64,000 nt of DNA from Chloroflexota bacterium (GTDB lineage Bacteria; Chloroflexota; Limnocylindria; Limnocylindrales; CSP1-4), in contig JAJZRG010000001.1 in NCBI GenBank assembly GCA_021802825.1, positions 124,001 through 188,000 on the forward strand, read 5' to 3'. Shown piece after piece: positions 23,841-32,255 of this stretch. The translations under genes were made by a program, and so were the position numbers. The first letter of the stretch is position 1; every line of letters begins with the position of its first letter. The notes beneath the pieces are model-generated. The model worked only from the letters and a program-made list of their open reading frames with translations. It was not told the DNA's origin and made no database searches.

Positions 23841-24686
23841 TCAGTCGTCCGCCTGTCCGATCTGGTAGGAGCTCAGGCGGCGCACCGCGATCACGGCGGC
23901 GATGACGATCGAGACGCCGGAGAGGACGAGCGCCGCAGGGAGGTCGAGCAGGTTCGGGTTCGTGACGCCGGGGTGGGTGATCGCATCCGTGATCCCCAGC
24001 GTGTACTGCCGGATGCTGAGGGCGCGGATGCCTGCGAGCAGCCCGGCCAGGACCCCCTCCCAGACGAGGACGTAGATGAGGCCGAACGCGAGCGCGCGCC
24101 CGGTGACGAGGCTGAGGGCGAAGAACACGGTCGCGTAGACGGTCGCGCCGACCGCGGTCCCGACCGCCGCCCCAATGGCCCCGGACCAGCCCGGCCCGCC
24201 CACCTGGAGGATGGCCGCGGCCACGAACGAGGCCGGCGCCACGAACACGATCGACAGCCCCACGGCGACGAGCAGCTTGGCCACGACGATCCGCCAGCGG
24301 GCAATCGGCTTGATGAGCAGGAAGATGGCCGTCCCGTCCTCCAGTTCGGCGCCGAGCACGGCGGTCCCGAAGACGAGGCCGACGATCGGGAGCAGCGTGG
24401 TCACGATGAGCCGGTCCATGATCGCGGTCGCCACCGCCTCGTCGTCGATGCCGGCCCGCCCCGACAGCCGGACGAGGGCGGCCACCGCAACCGGCAGCGT
24501 CGCCAGCAGCGCGAGGAGCAGGCTGCGCCTTCGGCTCAGGAGGCTGCGCGCCGTCAGGGCCGCGATCGTCAGGATGACCGAGCGACGACCGCTCGCCGCG
24601 GTCGGCCGGGACGCCGGTGGCAGGGCTGGCGCGAGTCCCGACGGCGGGGCGCCCGTCATCGGCCCGTCTCCCGGCGGCAGGCTCAT
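23841..24686 (-). CDS. ABC-2 type transporter permease
   Basis: 281 aa with a ~40-residue Pro/Ala-rich N-terminus and six hydrophobic segments (LTARSLLSRRRSLLLALLATLPV; LIVTTLLPIVGLVFGTAVLGAELEDGT; VVAKLLVAVGLSIVFVAPASFVAAAI). The phrase AELEDGTAIFLLIKPIARWRIVVAK is typical of ABC-2 permeases of the NatB/gliding type. The ATG overlaps the stop of the ATPase gene (ATGA). It is the last gene of a four-gene export operon. Substrate unknown. Confidence 0.88.
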   Translation of the reverse strand: MSLPPGDGPMTGAPPSGLAPALPPASRPTAASGRRSVILTIAALTARSLLSRRRSLLLALLATLPVAVAALVRLSGRAGIDDEAVATAIMDRLIVTTLLPIVGLVFGTAVLGAELEDGTAIFLLIKPIARWRIVVAKLLVAVGLSIVFVAPASFVAAAILQVGGPGWSGAIGAAVGTAVGATVYATVFFALSLVTGRALAFGLIYVLVWEGVLAGLLAGIRALSIRQYTLGITDAITHPGVTNPNLLDLPAALVLSGVSIVIAAVIAVRRLSSYQIGQADD

Positions 24687-25681
24687 CGCTGGACCAGGTA
24701 GCCGAACACGCTCTCGAGGTCCTCGTCGGTCGGGCGCAGCTCCCAGATCGAGACCTCGCCCGCCCGGGCGATCACCGGCAGCGCGCGCGCGAACCCGGCG
24801 TAGTCCGAGGTCCGGACCGCGAGCCGACCGCCGTCGAGCTGGACGCCGAACACGGACGGATGGCCGACGAGCGCTGCCGCGAGCCTCCGGTCGTCAGAGG
24901 AGCGCAGCGTGAACGTGTGCGGCCGGTCGGTCATGAGCCGCCGGATCTCGCGGAAGTCGCCCGCCGCCGCGAGGCGGCCGGACACGATCACCAGCACATT
25001 CTGGGCGAGCCGCTCGACCTCCTCGAGGATGTGCGAGCTGAACAGGATGACCCGCCCCGCCTCGGCCATCCGCCCGAGCAGCTCCATCATCTGCAGGCGC
25101 TGGCGGGGGTCCATCCCGTTGAACGGCTCGTCGAGGAGCAGGATGGACGGGTCGTGGACCAGGGCGCCCGCGATCTTCGCCCGCTGGCGCATCCCCTTGG
25201 AGTACGTGCCGACCGCGCGGTCGGCGGCTTCGGTCAGGCCCACCATCTCGATCGCGTGCCTCGCGGCGCCGTCTGGGTCGGGCAGCCGCTGGAGCCGGGC
25301 GTTCAGCTGGGCGAACTCGAAGCCGGTGAGGAACGAGTGGACCGACTCACGCTCCGGGACCAGGCCCACGTCGCGATAGACCGTCGGGTTCCGCCAGCTC
25401 GGGGCGCCGTGGATGTTGACGAGGCCGTCTGAGGGCTGGAGCAGGCCCGCGAGCATGTGCAGGATCGTGGACTTGCCGGCGCCGTTCGGGCCGAGCAGGC
25501 CCGTGACCCCCCCGCCGAGGACGAACGAGATGTCGTTGACGGCCACCACGTTGCCGTACCACCGCGACGCGCCCAGGAGCTCAACTGCCGCCCCGGGAGT
25601 GGGCACCCGGGGCGCGGGCGCGCCGCTCCAGCCGGCGCCTGACGCCGGCCCCCAGAGCGGCACCCGACCGTTGCCACTCAC
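24683..25681 (-). CDS. ABC transporter ATP-binding protein
   Basis: 332 aa from GTG 25679-25681, overlapping the end of the permease gene. Walker A LLGPNGAGKST, signature YSKGMRQRAKIAGAL (SKGMRQR in place of LSGGQ, as in NatA-type exporters), Walker B ILLLDEPFNGMDP, H-loop LFSSHILEEVE. The C-terminal ~90 residues form a DUF4162-like domain. It powers the permease encoded immediately downstream. Confidence 0.92.
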   Translation of the reverse strand: MSGNGRVPLWGPASGAGWSGAPAPRVPTPGAAVELLGASRWYGNVVAVNDISFVLGGGVTGLLGPNGAGKSTILHMLAGLLQPSDGLVNIHGAPSWRNPTVYRDVGLVPERESVHSFLTGFEFAQLNARLQRLPDPDGAARHAIEMVGLTEAADRAVGTYSKGMRQRAKIAGALVHDPSILLLDEPFNGMDPRQRLQMMELLGRMAEAGRVILFSSHILEEVERLAQNVLVIVSGRLAAAGDFREIRRLMTDRPHTFTLRSSDDRRLAAALVGHPSVFGVQLDGGRLAVRTSDYAGFARALPVIARAGEVSIWELRPTDEDLESVFGYLVQR

Positions 25682-26601
25682 GCCGCGATCGTCCGGTAGC
25701 GCTGGACCAGGATCCCGCCGGCTCCAAGCGCGATGACGCATGCGGTGATAACGCCGAGCACGGCGGGCAGGCCGGTCTTCGGCCACACGGGAGGCGACGG
25801 GGCGACGCCGAAGAACCAGGCGTTCGCGGCATCGAGGACGGTGCCGAGGTCGAGCAGGACGACCCACCGCGAGGCCGAACCGAGGTCGAGCCCCATGATG
25901 ACCAGGACGATGATCCCCGGCACGATGAACAGCGCGAAGACCGTGACCGTGGCGTAGGCGCGGCGCGTGATGTAGGCGGCGACCACGAGGGCGACGCCAG
26001 CCGTCGCCGCGGCCGTCAGCACGACCGAGCCCAGAATGGCCGGCCACGCGCCGGCCTCGCGTCCCAACGCGCCCGCGATGTCGGACGTGAGCAGGACCTT
26101 CCCCACGGTCAGGATGGCGTGGGGCACTAGCAGCAGGACGACGACCGCGAGGGACAGGCCCGCGAGCTTGGCGAGCGCGTAGTCCGCGCGCAGCAGCGCC
26201 CGCGAGAAGTAGAGGCTCAGGACCCGGTAGCGGACGTCGCGACCGAGGAGCTCGGGTGCCTGGACGGCCACCAGGATCGTCGCGAACAGGCCGACCGCGC
26301 TCGCCATGTCCGGGTGGTCTGGGATCTGGCTCAGCCCGCTCACGCCGAAGCGGGCGGCGAACGCGTTCATGGCCACGATGATCACGGCGACGATCGCCGG
26401 GAGCACGAGGCAGAAGGCCGGCAGGATCTTCGCCCGGGCGGGCCGCCCCACCCCGTACGCGGCCCGGAGCGCGCCGACGAACAGCGTCGTGAACGCGTGC
26501 CGCCGGCCCAGGCGCGGGCCCTCGTACCGGCGATAGCCGATGTCGTAGATGCTGCCAGCGGGACTCGGTCCGGTGGTCATCCGATGGCCCCCGGCCGTCA
26601 T
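25678..26601 (-). CDS. ABC-2 type transporter permease
   Basis: 307 aa, starting at MTAGGH (or MTTGPS seven codons in). YDIGYRRYEGPRLGRRHAF precedes six hydrophobic segments; this N-terminal motif is common in permeases paired with the ATPase type found here. It overlaps both neighbours by four bases (ATGA/GTGA), so the operon is ATPase-permease-ATPase-permease and could form one heteromeric exporter. Confidence 0.88.
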   Translation of the reverse strand: MTAGGHRMTTGPSPAGSIYDIGYRRYEGPRLGRRHAFTTLFVGALRAAYGVGRPARAKILPAFCLVLPAIVAVIIVAMNAFAARFGVSGLSQIPDHPDMASAVGLFATILVAVQAPELLGRDVRYRVLSLYFSRALLRADYALAKLAGLSLAVVVLLLVPHAILTVGKVLLTSDIAGALGREAGAWPAILGSVVLTAAATAGVALVVAAYITRRAYATVTVFALFIVPGIIVLVIMGLDLGSASRWVVLLDLGTVLDAANAWFFGVAPSPPVWPKTGLPAVLGVITACVIALGAGGILVQRYRTIAA

Positions 26602-27614
26602 GACGGACCTCCGCGACCGCTGCCCGCGGACGTGCCCGCGGAGGCCTGAGCCGGATCGCCGGCGGCGGTCCGGGCCGCGACGTCGTCGCGGAACAGGTCC
26701 TCAAGCGAGTGGCGGCCCTGCTCGACGCGGACCAGCGGCAGGCCGAGATCGGCCGCCAGGTCGCGAACCGCGTCGAACGGCGCTCCGCCGCCGAGGGCGA
26801 TCCGCACGGTCCGGTCGGCGCGGCCGGAGCCCTCCAGGAGTCGCAGGCCCCGAGCGGCCAGGCCGGCGGCGAGTGCCTCGCGCCCCTCCTCCACCTCGAC
26901 AGTCAGGACCCCGGTCTCGGCGGTGAACTCGGCCATCGGTGCCGCACGGAGGAGGCGGCCGGCATCGATCGCGACGAGGTGGTCGCACACCTCCTCGATC
27001 TCGCCCAGCAGGTGGCTGGCGAGCACGATGGCGATCCCGAACTCGGTCCCCGTCCGCCGGATCAGCCCCAGCATCTCCTCGCGTCCTGCCGGGTCGAGGC
27101 CGTTGGTGGGCTCATCGAGGAGGAGGAGCCGAGGATCGTGGACGATGGCCTGGGCGAGCTGGACGCGCTGGCGCATTCCAGTGGAGTAGCCGCCGATCGG
27201 ACGGTAGCGCTCCTCGGCCAGCCCCACGTGGCGAAGGACATCCGCAGTCCGCTCGCGGGCAGCCTTGGCGGGCAGGCCCGACAGCTGGCCGGCCTGGGCG
27301 ACGAACTCGGTGGCGCTCACGTCCGGCGGCAGGGCCGGATGCTCGGGCATGTAGCCGACAAAGCGCCGGAGCTGGGTGCCCTCGCTCCACGGGACATAGC
27401 CCATGACCTCCGCGCGGCCGCTTGTGGGCGCCAGCAACCCGAGCAGGATCTTGAGGAACGTGCTCTTGCCGGCGCCGTTCGCACCGACCAAGCCGACGAT
27501 CCCGGCCGGGATGTCGAGCGTCAGGGCGTCGAGCGCGACGACACCCGGAAACCGCTTGGTCAGCTCTCCGACCCGGATCAGCGGCTCCGCCGTTGCGGCG
27601 TTGGCTTCGAGCAT
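26598..27614 (-). CDS. ABC transporter ATP-binding protein
   Basis: 338 aa from MLEANAATAEPLIRVGEL. Walker A VGANGAGKST, signature YSTGMRQRVQLAQAI, Walker B LLLLDEPTNGLDP, H-loop VLASHLLGEIE. There is no Shine-Dalgarno; TACCAT lies 8 nt upstream of the ATG (27623-27628), suggesting a leaderless mRNA. First gene of the ABC-2 operon. Confidence 0.92.
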   Translation of the reverse strand: MLEANAATAEPLIRVGELTKRFPGVVALDALTLDIPAGIVGLVGANGAGKSTFLKILLGLLAPTSGRAEVMGYVPWSEGTQLRRFVGYMPEHPALPPDVSATEFVAQAGQLSGLPAKAARERTADVLRHVGLAEERYRPIGGYSTGMRQRVQLAQAIVHDPRLLLLDEPTNGLDPAGREEMLGLIRRTGTEFGIAIVLASHLLGEIEEVCDHLVAIDAGRLLRAAPMAEFTAETGVLTVEVEEGREALAAGLAARGLRLLEGSGRADRTVRIALGGGAPFDAVRDLAADLGLPLVRVEQGRHSLEDLFRDDVAARTAAGDPAQASAGTSAGSGRGGPS

Positions 27615-27628
27615 GGTGATTGATGGTA

Positions 27629-27671
27629 GCCCCCCAGCCGGGTCGGCTTGGCCGTCACTCGGCTGGGGGGC
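27629..27671. terminator. Long inverted repeat between the PNPOx-like gene and the ABC operon
   Basis: GCCCCCCAGCCG (27629-27640) and CGGCTGGGGGGC (27660-27671) form a perfect 12-bp stem with a 19-nt loop. It lies downstream of the PNPOx-like gene and just upstream of the TACCAT box of the ABC operon, so it probably ends the former transcript; no T-run follows. Confidence 0.6.
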
Positions 27672-27693
27672 CACTCCCTTGGCGCCACGTGCG

Positions 27694-28083
27694 CTAGAGG
27701 AGCGTCAGCACCTCATCGGCGCGCACGACGAGCGCTGCGCGAGCCCATGGGAACGTGCGGCGGACGGCCTCGGCCCGCGCCCCGGTCGCCTCGACCGTGC
27801 CATGCCCGCGAAGCAGGCAGCCCCGGCCGGCCCCGCTGTTTCCCGCGACCGACCGCGAGGCGGCCATCAGCTCAACGCGGCTGCCCTGGGCGAGGTTCGC
27901 CTCGGTTCGGGCCATGCCGCCCATGGGGATCAAGACGACGCCCGCCTCCCAGTCCACGCCCAACACGCGGACGTAGTCACCCCAGGTGGCGGAGAGGTGC
28001 GGCCCGTCCGCTCCCGCCGTGGCGACGGTCACCCACTCCGTTGCCTCGAGGACTGCCCTGCACGCGCCATCGATCCTTGCCAC
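27694..28083 (-). CDS. Pyridoxamine 5'-phosphate oxidase-like flavoprotein
   Basis: 129 aa from GTG 28081-28083, with GAGGAGG 6 nt upstream. The split-barrel pattern ATEWVTVATAGADGPHLSATWGDYVRVLG...VLIPMGGMARTEANLAQGSRVELMAASR...GCLLRGHGTVEATG is that of small PNPOx-like FMN-, F420- or heme-binding proteins. Cofactor and substrate cannot be told from sequence. Confidence 0.82.
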   Translation of the reverse strand: MARIDGACRAVLEATEWVTVATAGADGPHLSATWGDYVRVLGVDWEAGVVLIPMGGMARTEANLAQGSRVELMAASRSVAGNSGAGRGCLLRGHGTVEATGARAEAVRRTFPWARAALVVRADEVLTLL

Positions 28084-28364
28084 CGCATCCTCCTCGTCGC
28101 TGGGGCGACGCCCGCGATGGCTCAGCCGCGGGCGCGACCGCGACGGACGGTCCATCGCGAGCTCGCCGACATGATGCCCCACGGTGGACGGCATCCGAGG
28201 TCGCACCCACACTGCCCCTCGCCGTGCGCTCCGCAGGTCGAGCAGCGCGCACCGAACTGCTGCCGTCCCAAGTCTCGACCGCACGCCTCGCCGAACCGGG
28301 GCGCGGCGCCCGGGCGGGACCCATCGGCCGGACCAACAGCCTTGCTGGCCGTGAGCCCGCCGCG

Positions 28365-28757
28365 TCAGCCGGTCGAGGCGGTCATCTGGCCGGGCGAGAC
28401 GATGGTGATCGAGCCACCCCAGGCGCACATGCACTGGCTGTCGCTGGTCAGCGCGGGCGTGCCGCCCAAAGACACGGTGGGGGAGCCGGGCGCCCACGGC
28501 GCGGTCGTCACGGGGATGCACGGCTGCGGCGTGAGGACACCCTGCGCGGCGGATGTCGCCGCGGCGACCTGCGGGTTGGACAGCGTCATGCACATCCCGA
28601 ACGGCGCGATATTCGCGTTCGGCGCCTGGTCCGTGATCCGCGCCACGAGCTGACCGCCACCCTGGACGGGCTGCCCGGCGGGGACGACGGTGAGCGCCGA
28701 GGGCGTCGTGCCGAAGCTGCAGGCGATCTGGGCGCCGCTGACCACGACGGTGGACAT
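28365..28757 (-). CDS. DUF4280 (PAAR-like) protein
   Basis: 130 aa, MSTVVVSGAQIACSFGTTPSAL, then PNANIAPFGMCMTLSNPQVAAATSAAQGVLTPQPCIP and a C-terminal CMCAWGGSITIVSPGQ. This is a nearly complete DUF4280 domain, a PAAR-like cone that caps spikes of contractile injection systems and some toxins. Cys residues are conserved. No tail-sheath, tube or baseplate gene is in the window. Confidence 0.85.
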   Translation of the reverse strand: MSTVVVSGAQIACSFGTTPSALTVVPAGQPVQGGGQLVARITDQAPNANIAPFGMCMTLSNPQVAAATSAAQGVLTPQPCIPVTTAPWAPGSPTVSLGGTPALTSDSQCMCAWGGSITIVSPGQMTASTG

Positions 28758-28762
28758 GTCCG

Positions 28763-29149
28763 CTACACCTTGCCGGCGGCGGCGAGGGCCGTCCGCAACC
28801 GAGCATGCTCATCGCTGCCCAGGACCAGCCGCCCGTCGAGCGTGGTGTAGAGCAGGTTGATGTTGACACCGGCCTCCGCGACCAGCCGCAGGACAGCAGC
28901 GGCACCGCCGGGCCGGTTCTGCACCTCCACGACCACCACGGGTCGCTCGGCCTCGATCTCGACACCCCCGTTGAGGAGCGTCCGCCGCCCGCGCTCCGCG
29001 TCGAGGACGAGGACGTGGAGGAGTCCTGTCTCGCCGGTCTCGTAGCCGCAGGCGGCTTCGATGTTCACGCCCCCGCGCCCGAGCGCGTCGGCCACCTGGA
29101 GCAGCGTTCCGGGACGGTTCGGGACCCGGACCTCGAGATCGATCGCCAT
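28763..29149 (-). CDS. Tandem ACT domain protein
   Basis: 128 aa from MAIDLEVRVPNRPG, with GGAGGTTGC before the ATG. Two ACT repeats: residues 1-65 (VPNRPGTLLQVADALGRGGVNIEAACGYE) and 66-128 (VVVEVQNRPGGAAAVLRLVAEAGVNINLLY). ACT domains bind amino acids and regulate enzymes or transcription. It lies only 6 bp from the DUF4280 gene on the same strand. A target enzyme is not encoded nearby. Confidence 0.85.
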   Translation of the reverse strand: MAIDLEVRVPNRPGTLLQVADALGRGGVNIEAACGYETGETGLLHVLVLDAERGRRTLLNGGVEIEAERPVVVVEVQNRPGGAAAVLRLVAEAGVNINLLYTTLDGRLVLGSDEHARLRTALAAAGKV

Positions 29150-29572
29150 CCCGCAACCTCCGCTGCGGGCACCGGGAGGGGCGCCCTCGACCCGCAGCCT
29201 ACGCGCCTCCGCCCGGCGCGTCCATCGCTTCCGACACCTCGGCCTGTGAGGCCACCGGCTCGCTCGCCTCCTGTCCCCGCCCGCAGTCCCGAACGTCACC
29301 GACATCCGCCCGCCGGCGCGTGCCGCCTGGAGGGCCAACGCGGACGGGGTTGCCCTGATCAACGCGATCAGCTCGCCCATCGGGGTGAACCTCGACACCT
29401 GAGCGCCCAACCCGGACGCTGGCCGGTGGCCGTCGCGGCCATCGTCCGGTCCACCGCGTCGGCCGTCACGCCCCTAAGCAGCGCGAAAGCGACCGAAGGT
29501 GTCGCCGGCCGGGTTTCGGCTACGCTAGCGCGAGGGATCCGGCATCGATCCAACTTGAGCTCGGGAGGCCAC
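29150..29572. other. 423-bp stretch before lacI without a gene
   Basis: No ORF with a recognisable domain. TACGCT (29521-29526) may be the -10 box of the downstream lacI gene, giving a ~40-nt leader with a Shine-Dalgarno site. Confidence 0.5.
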
Positions 29573-30601
29573 GTGGCCGGCAAGCGGCGGGCGACCAGTG
29601 CGGACGTGGCGCGTCTCGCAGGCGTGTCGCGGACGACCGTCTCGTTCGTGCTCAACGACCGACCCGCAACGAACATCGGCGAGGACACGAGGCAGCGCGT
29701 GCATGCCGCTGCGGCCGAGCTCGGCTACCACGTCCACGGCGCCGCGCGGGCCCTCGCCGGCGGCGCGTCGCAGACGATCGGCCTGGTCCTCCGCCAGCAG
29801 CCCGACCAGGCGGCCGCCGACGCGCTGCTGGCGGACACGCTGTGGGGGATCGGGCAGGAGGTCCACAAGCGCGGCTACCGGGTGCTCGTGGAGCCCCTGC
29901 CGCCCGAGGGGGGCTCGTACGCGGGGCTGGTCCATTCGCAGCGCGTGGACGGGCTGATCGTGTCCGGCCCGCGCAGCGACGACACGGAGCTCGCGGCGCT
30001 GATCGCGGACGAGTTCCCGATCATCCTGCAGGGCTCGCTGCCGGGACTGGCCGCCCCCAGCGTGGACGTGGACAACCGAGCGGGCGCGAACGCGGCTGTC
30101 AGCCACCTCATCGGCCTGGGGCACCGGCGGATCGCCTGCATCACCAACGCACCCCGCGCCTACACCGCGGCGGAGGAGCGGCTGGCCGGATACCGCGACG
30201 CGATCGACGCGGGCGGGATCGGCTTCGACGAGGCGCTCGTGGTTGAGGGCGGCTTCGATGCCACGAGCGGCTGGGTGGCGATGCGCAACCTGCTCGGCCG
30301 CGGCGAGCCGTTCACGGCCGTGTTCGTCGCCAGTGACATCGTGGCCTTCGGGGCGCTGCGGGCGCTCCGCGAGGCGGGGCGCCGCGTGCCGGCCGACGTG
30401 TCCGTGGCGGGCTTCGACGACATCCCGCTCGCACGCCACTTCGACCCCCCGCTGACCACGGTCCACCTGCCGGCCCGCGCGCTGGGTGAGGCAGCCGGGC
30501 GCGCCCTGGTCGAGCGCCTGGCGGGCCTGCCCGGGACGCCCCGCCTGCTGCTCGAGACCGAGCTCATCGTCCGCGAATCGACCGCGGCGCCGCGCCCCTG
30601 A
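29573..30601 (+). CDS. LacI family transcriptional regulator
   Basis: 342 aa from GTG 29573-29575 with GGGAGG upstream. HTH TSADVARLAGVSRTTVSFVLN, hinge AARALAGGASQTIGLVL and an effector domain (VDGLIVSGPRSDD; LGHRRIACITNAPRA; TAVFVASDIVAFGALRALREAG; FDDIPLARHFDPPLTTV). It precedes a sugar transport-phosphorylase cassette on the same strand. The perfect palindrome at 30754-30770, placed at the cassette promoter, is its likely operator. Confidence 0.93.
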   Translation: MAGKRRATSADVARLAGVSRTTVSFVLNDRPATNIGEDTRQRVHAAAAELGYHVHGAARALAGGASQTIGLVLRQQPDQAAADALLADTLWGIGQEVHKRGYRVLVEPLPPEGGSYAGLVHSQRVDGLIVSGPRSDDTELAALIADEFPIILQGSLPGLAAPSVDVDNRAGANAAVSHLIGLGHRRIACITNAPRAYTAAEERLAGYRDAIDAGGIGFDEALVVEGGFDATSGWVAMRNLLGRGEPFTAVFVASDIVAFGALRALREAGRRVPADVSVAGFDDIPLARHFDPPLTTVHLPARALGEAAGRALVERLAGLPGTPRLLLETELIVRESTAAPRP

Positions 30602-30725
30602 CCCCCGGCACGCAGGCGGCGCGGCCCACAAGGCGACCACGTTGTTCCTCGCTGCTGTTGACCGGCCCCTGCCCACACGGCGCGAGTCGACACGAATTCT
30701 CCGCGCTTCCCGGCACGGCTGCGAC

Positions 30726-30770
30726 TTGACTGCTGCGCCCCATGGTTGATAATGCGCGTTAGTAACGCGC
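30726..30770 (+). promoter_or_regulatory. Sugar-cassette promoter with LacI-type operator
   Basis: TTGACT (30726-30731), a 16-nt spacer and GATAAT (30748-30753, within TGATAAT) form a sigma-70-like promoter. Immediately after the -10 box lies the perfect 17-bp palindrome GCGCGTTA-G-TAACGCGC (30754-30770), covering the expected start of transcription. A further half-site GTTAGCGCG follows. This is a textbook arrangement for repression by the LacI protein encoded just upstream. Confidence 0.8.
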
Positions 30771-30782
30771 GTTAGCGCGTGC

Positions 30783-32180
30783 ATGGAGGAGCGAACGTTG
30801 TCTCCCGCAACCCGTGTCACGCTGGCGCGCGCCGGCGTGTTCGTGGCTTCGCTCGCGCTGGTTGTCAGCGCCTGCTCTTCGTCGTCGTCCCCCAGCCCGG
30901 CCGCTTCCTCTGCGGCGGCCCCAACCACTGCCGGGTCGGTGGCGCCGCCGTCGACAGCCCCATCCGAGTCGCCGTCCGCCTCCGGCGCGGCTGGCTCGCT
31001 CAGCGGCCAGTCGGTGACCGTGATCGGCACCTGGGGCGGCAGCGAGCAGGACGCCTTCCTCGCGATGGTCAAGCCCTGGGAGGACCAGACGGGCGCGACC
31101 GTGAAGTACACCGGCACCCGCGACCTCAACACGGTGCTGACCACGGGTGTGGCCTCGGGCGTGCTTCCCGACCTCGCCGGCCTGCCAGGCCCCGGCCAGA
31201 TGCAGGAGTGGGCGGGCAGCCTGACTGACCTCTCCACCGTGCTCGACATGAACACCTACCAGTCTGAGACGGCTGCGCCGCTGGTCCAGCTGGGCCAGGT
31301 GAACGGCAAGACCGTGGGCGTGTTCATCAAGACCGCGGTCAAGGGCCTCATCTGGTACAACCCCAAGACCGTCGGCGACCTCTCGTCGAGCGCGCCGACC
31401 ACGTGGGACGCGCTCCAGCAGCTGATCACGACCGACAAGAGCAAGGCCGCGGCACCCTGGTGCCTTGGCGTTGAGAGCGGCGCCGCCTCCGGCTGGCCGG
31501 GCACCGACTGGATCGAGGACATCGTCCTGCGCCAGTCCGGTCCGGACGTCTACAACAGTTGGTGGCAGGGCAAGACCAAGTGGACCGACCCCGCGATCAA
31601 GCAGGCCTGGCAGACGTTCGGCCAGGTCGTGGCGACCAGCTACGGCGGCCCGACTGCGGTCAACGCCACCAACTTCGCCAACGCCGGAGACCCGCTGTTC
31701 AAGAACCCGCCCGGCTGCCTCTTCCTGCACCAGGCGAGCTTCATCACTGGCCTCGGCGCGTTCAAGACGGCCAAGGCGGGGACCGACTACAACTTCTTCC
31801 CGTTCCCCGACATGAACCCGCAGTACTCCGGCGCGATCGAGGGCGCCGGTGACCTGTTCGGCATGTTCCACAACACGCCCGCCGCAGCGTCGCTCATGAG
31901 GTATCTCGTGACCGCCAAGGCTCAGGACATCTGGGTCAAGGCAGGCGGCGCCCTGTCCGCCAACAAGAACGCGACCGACTACCCCGACGACATCAGCAAG
32001 CGCTCCGCGCAGCTGCTCCAGAGTGCGAAGACCTTCGTGTTCGACGCATCCGACCTGATGCCGACCACGATGAACGACGCGTTCTGGAAGGGAATCGTCC
32101 AGTACGTGAAGAGCCCCGACCAGCTCGACTCGATCCTGGCCAGTCTCGACAAGGCCCAGGCTGACGCCTACAGCCAGTAG
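30783..32180 (+). CDS. Sugar ABC transporter substrate-binding lipoprotein
   Basis: 465 aa, GGAGG upstream. Lipoprotein signal GVFVASLALVVSACSSS, a ~55-residue Ser/Pro/Ala linker, then an SBP type 1 domain (SVTVIGTWGGSEQDAFLAMVKPWEDQTGATVKY; NGKTVGVFIKTAVKGLIWYNP; DAFWKGIVQYVKSPDQLDSILASLDKAQADAY), as in alpha-glucoside binding proteins. First gene of the cassette under the operator at 30754-30770. With the GH65 phosphorylase downstream, an alpha-linked disaccharide is the likely cargo. Confidence 0.92.
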   Translation: MEERTLSPATRVTLARAGVFVASLALVVSACSSSSSPSPAASSAAAPTTAGSVAPPSTAPSESPSASGAAGSLSGQSVTVIGTWGGSEQDAFLAMVKPWEDQTGATVKYTGTRDLNTVLTTGVASGVLPDLAGLPGPGQMQEWAGSLTDLSTVLDMNTYQSETAAPLVQLGQVNGKTVGVFIKTAVKGLIWYNPKTVGDLSSSAPTTWDALQQLITTDKSKAAAPWCLGVESGAASGWPGTDWIEDIVLRQSGPDVYNSWWQGKTKWTDPAIKQAWQTFGQVVATSYGGPTAVNATNFANAGDPLFKNPPGCLFLHQASFITGLGAFKTAKAGTDYNFFPFPDMNPQYSGAIEGAGDLFGMFHNTPAAASLMRYLVTAKAQDIWVKAGGALSANKNATDYPDDISKRSAQLLQSAKTFVFDASDLMPTTMNDAFWKGIVQYVKSPDQLDSILASLDKAQADAYSQ

Positions 32181-32255
32181 CCCACGATCTGGGGCGGGCG
32201 GCCGGACCTCCTCCCGCCGCCCGCCCCGCGTCCCAGCGCTCGAGAGAGGGACCCG

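Noticed and set aside
24683-26704. 673-aa single ORF
   Set aside because: Its first ~340 codons are the shadow of the permease on the same strand in another frame; the true ATPase starts at 25681.
28805-30601. 598-aa ORF including the LacI gene
   Set aside because: The first ~255 codons are antisense to the ACT gene and non-coding DNA; the GTG at 29573 with Shine-Dalgarno is the start.
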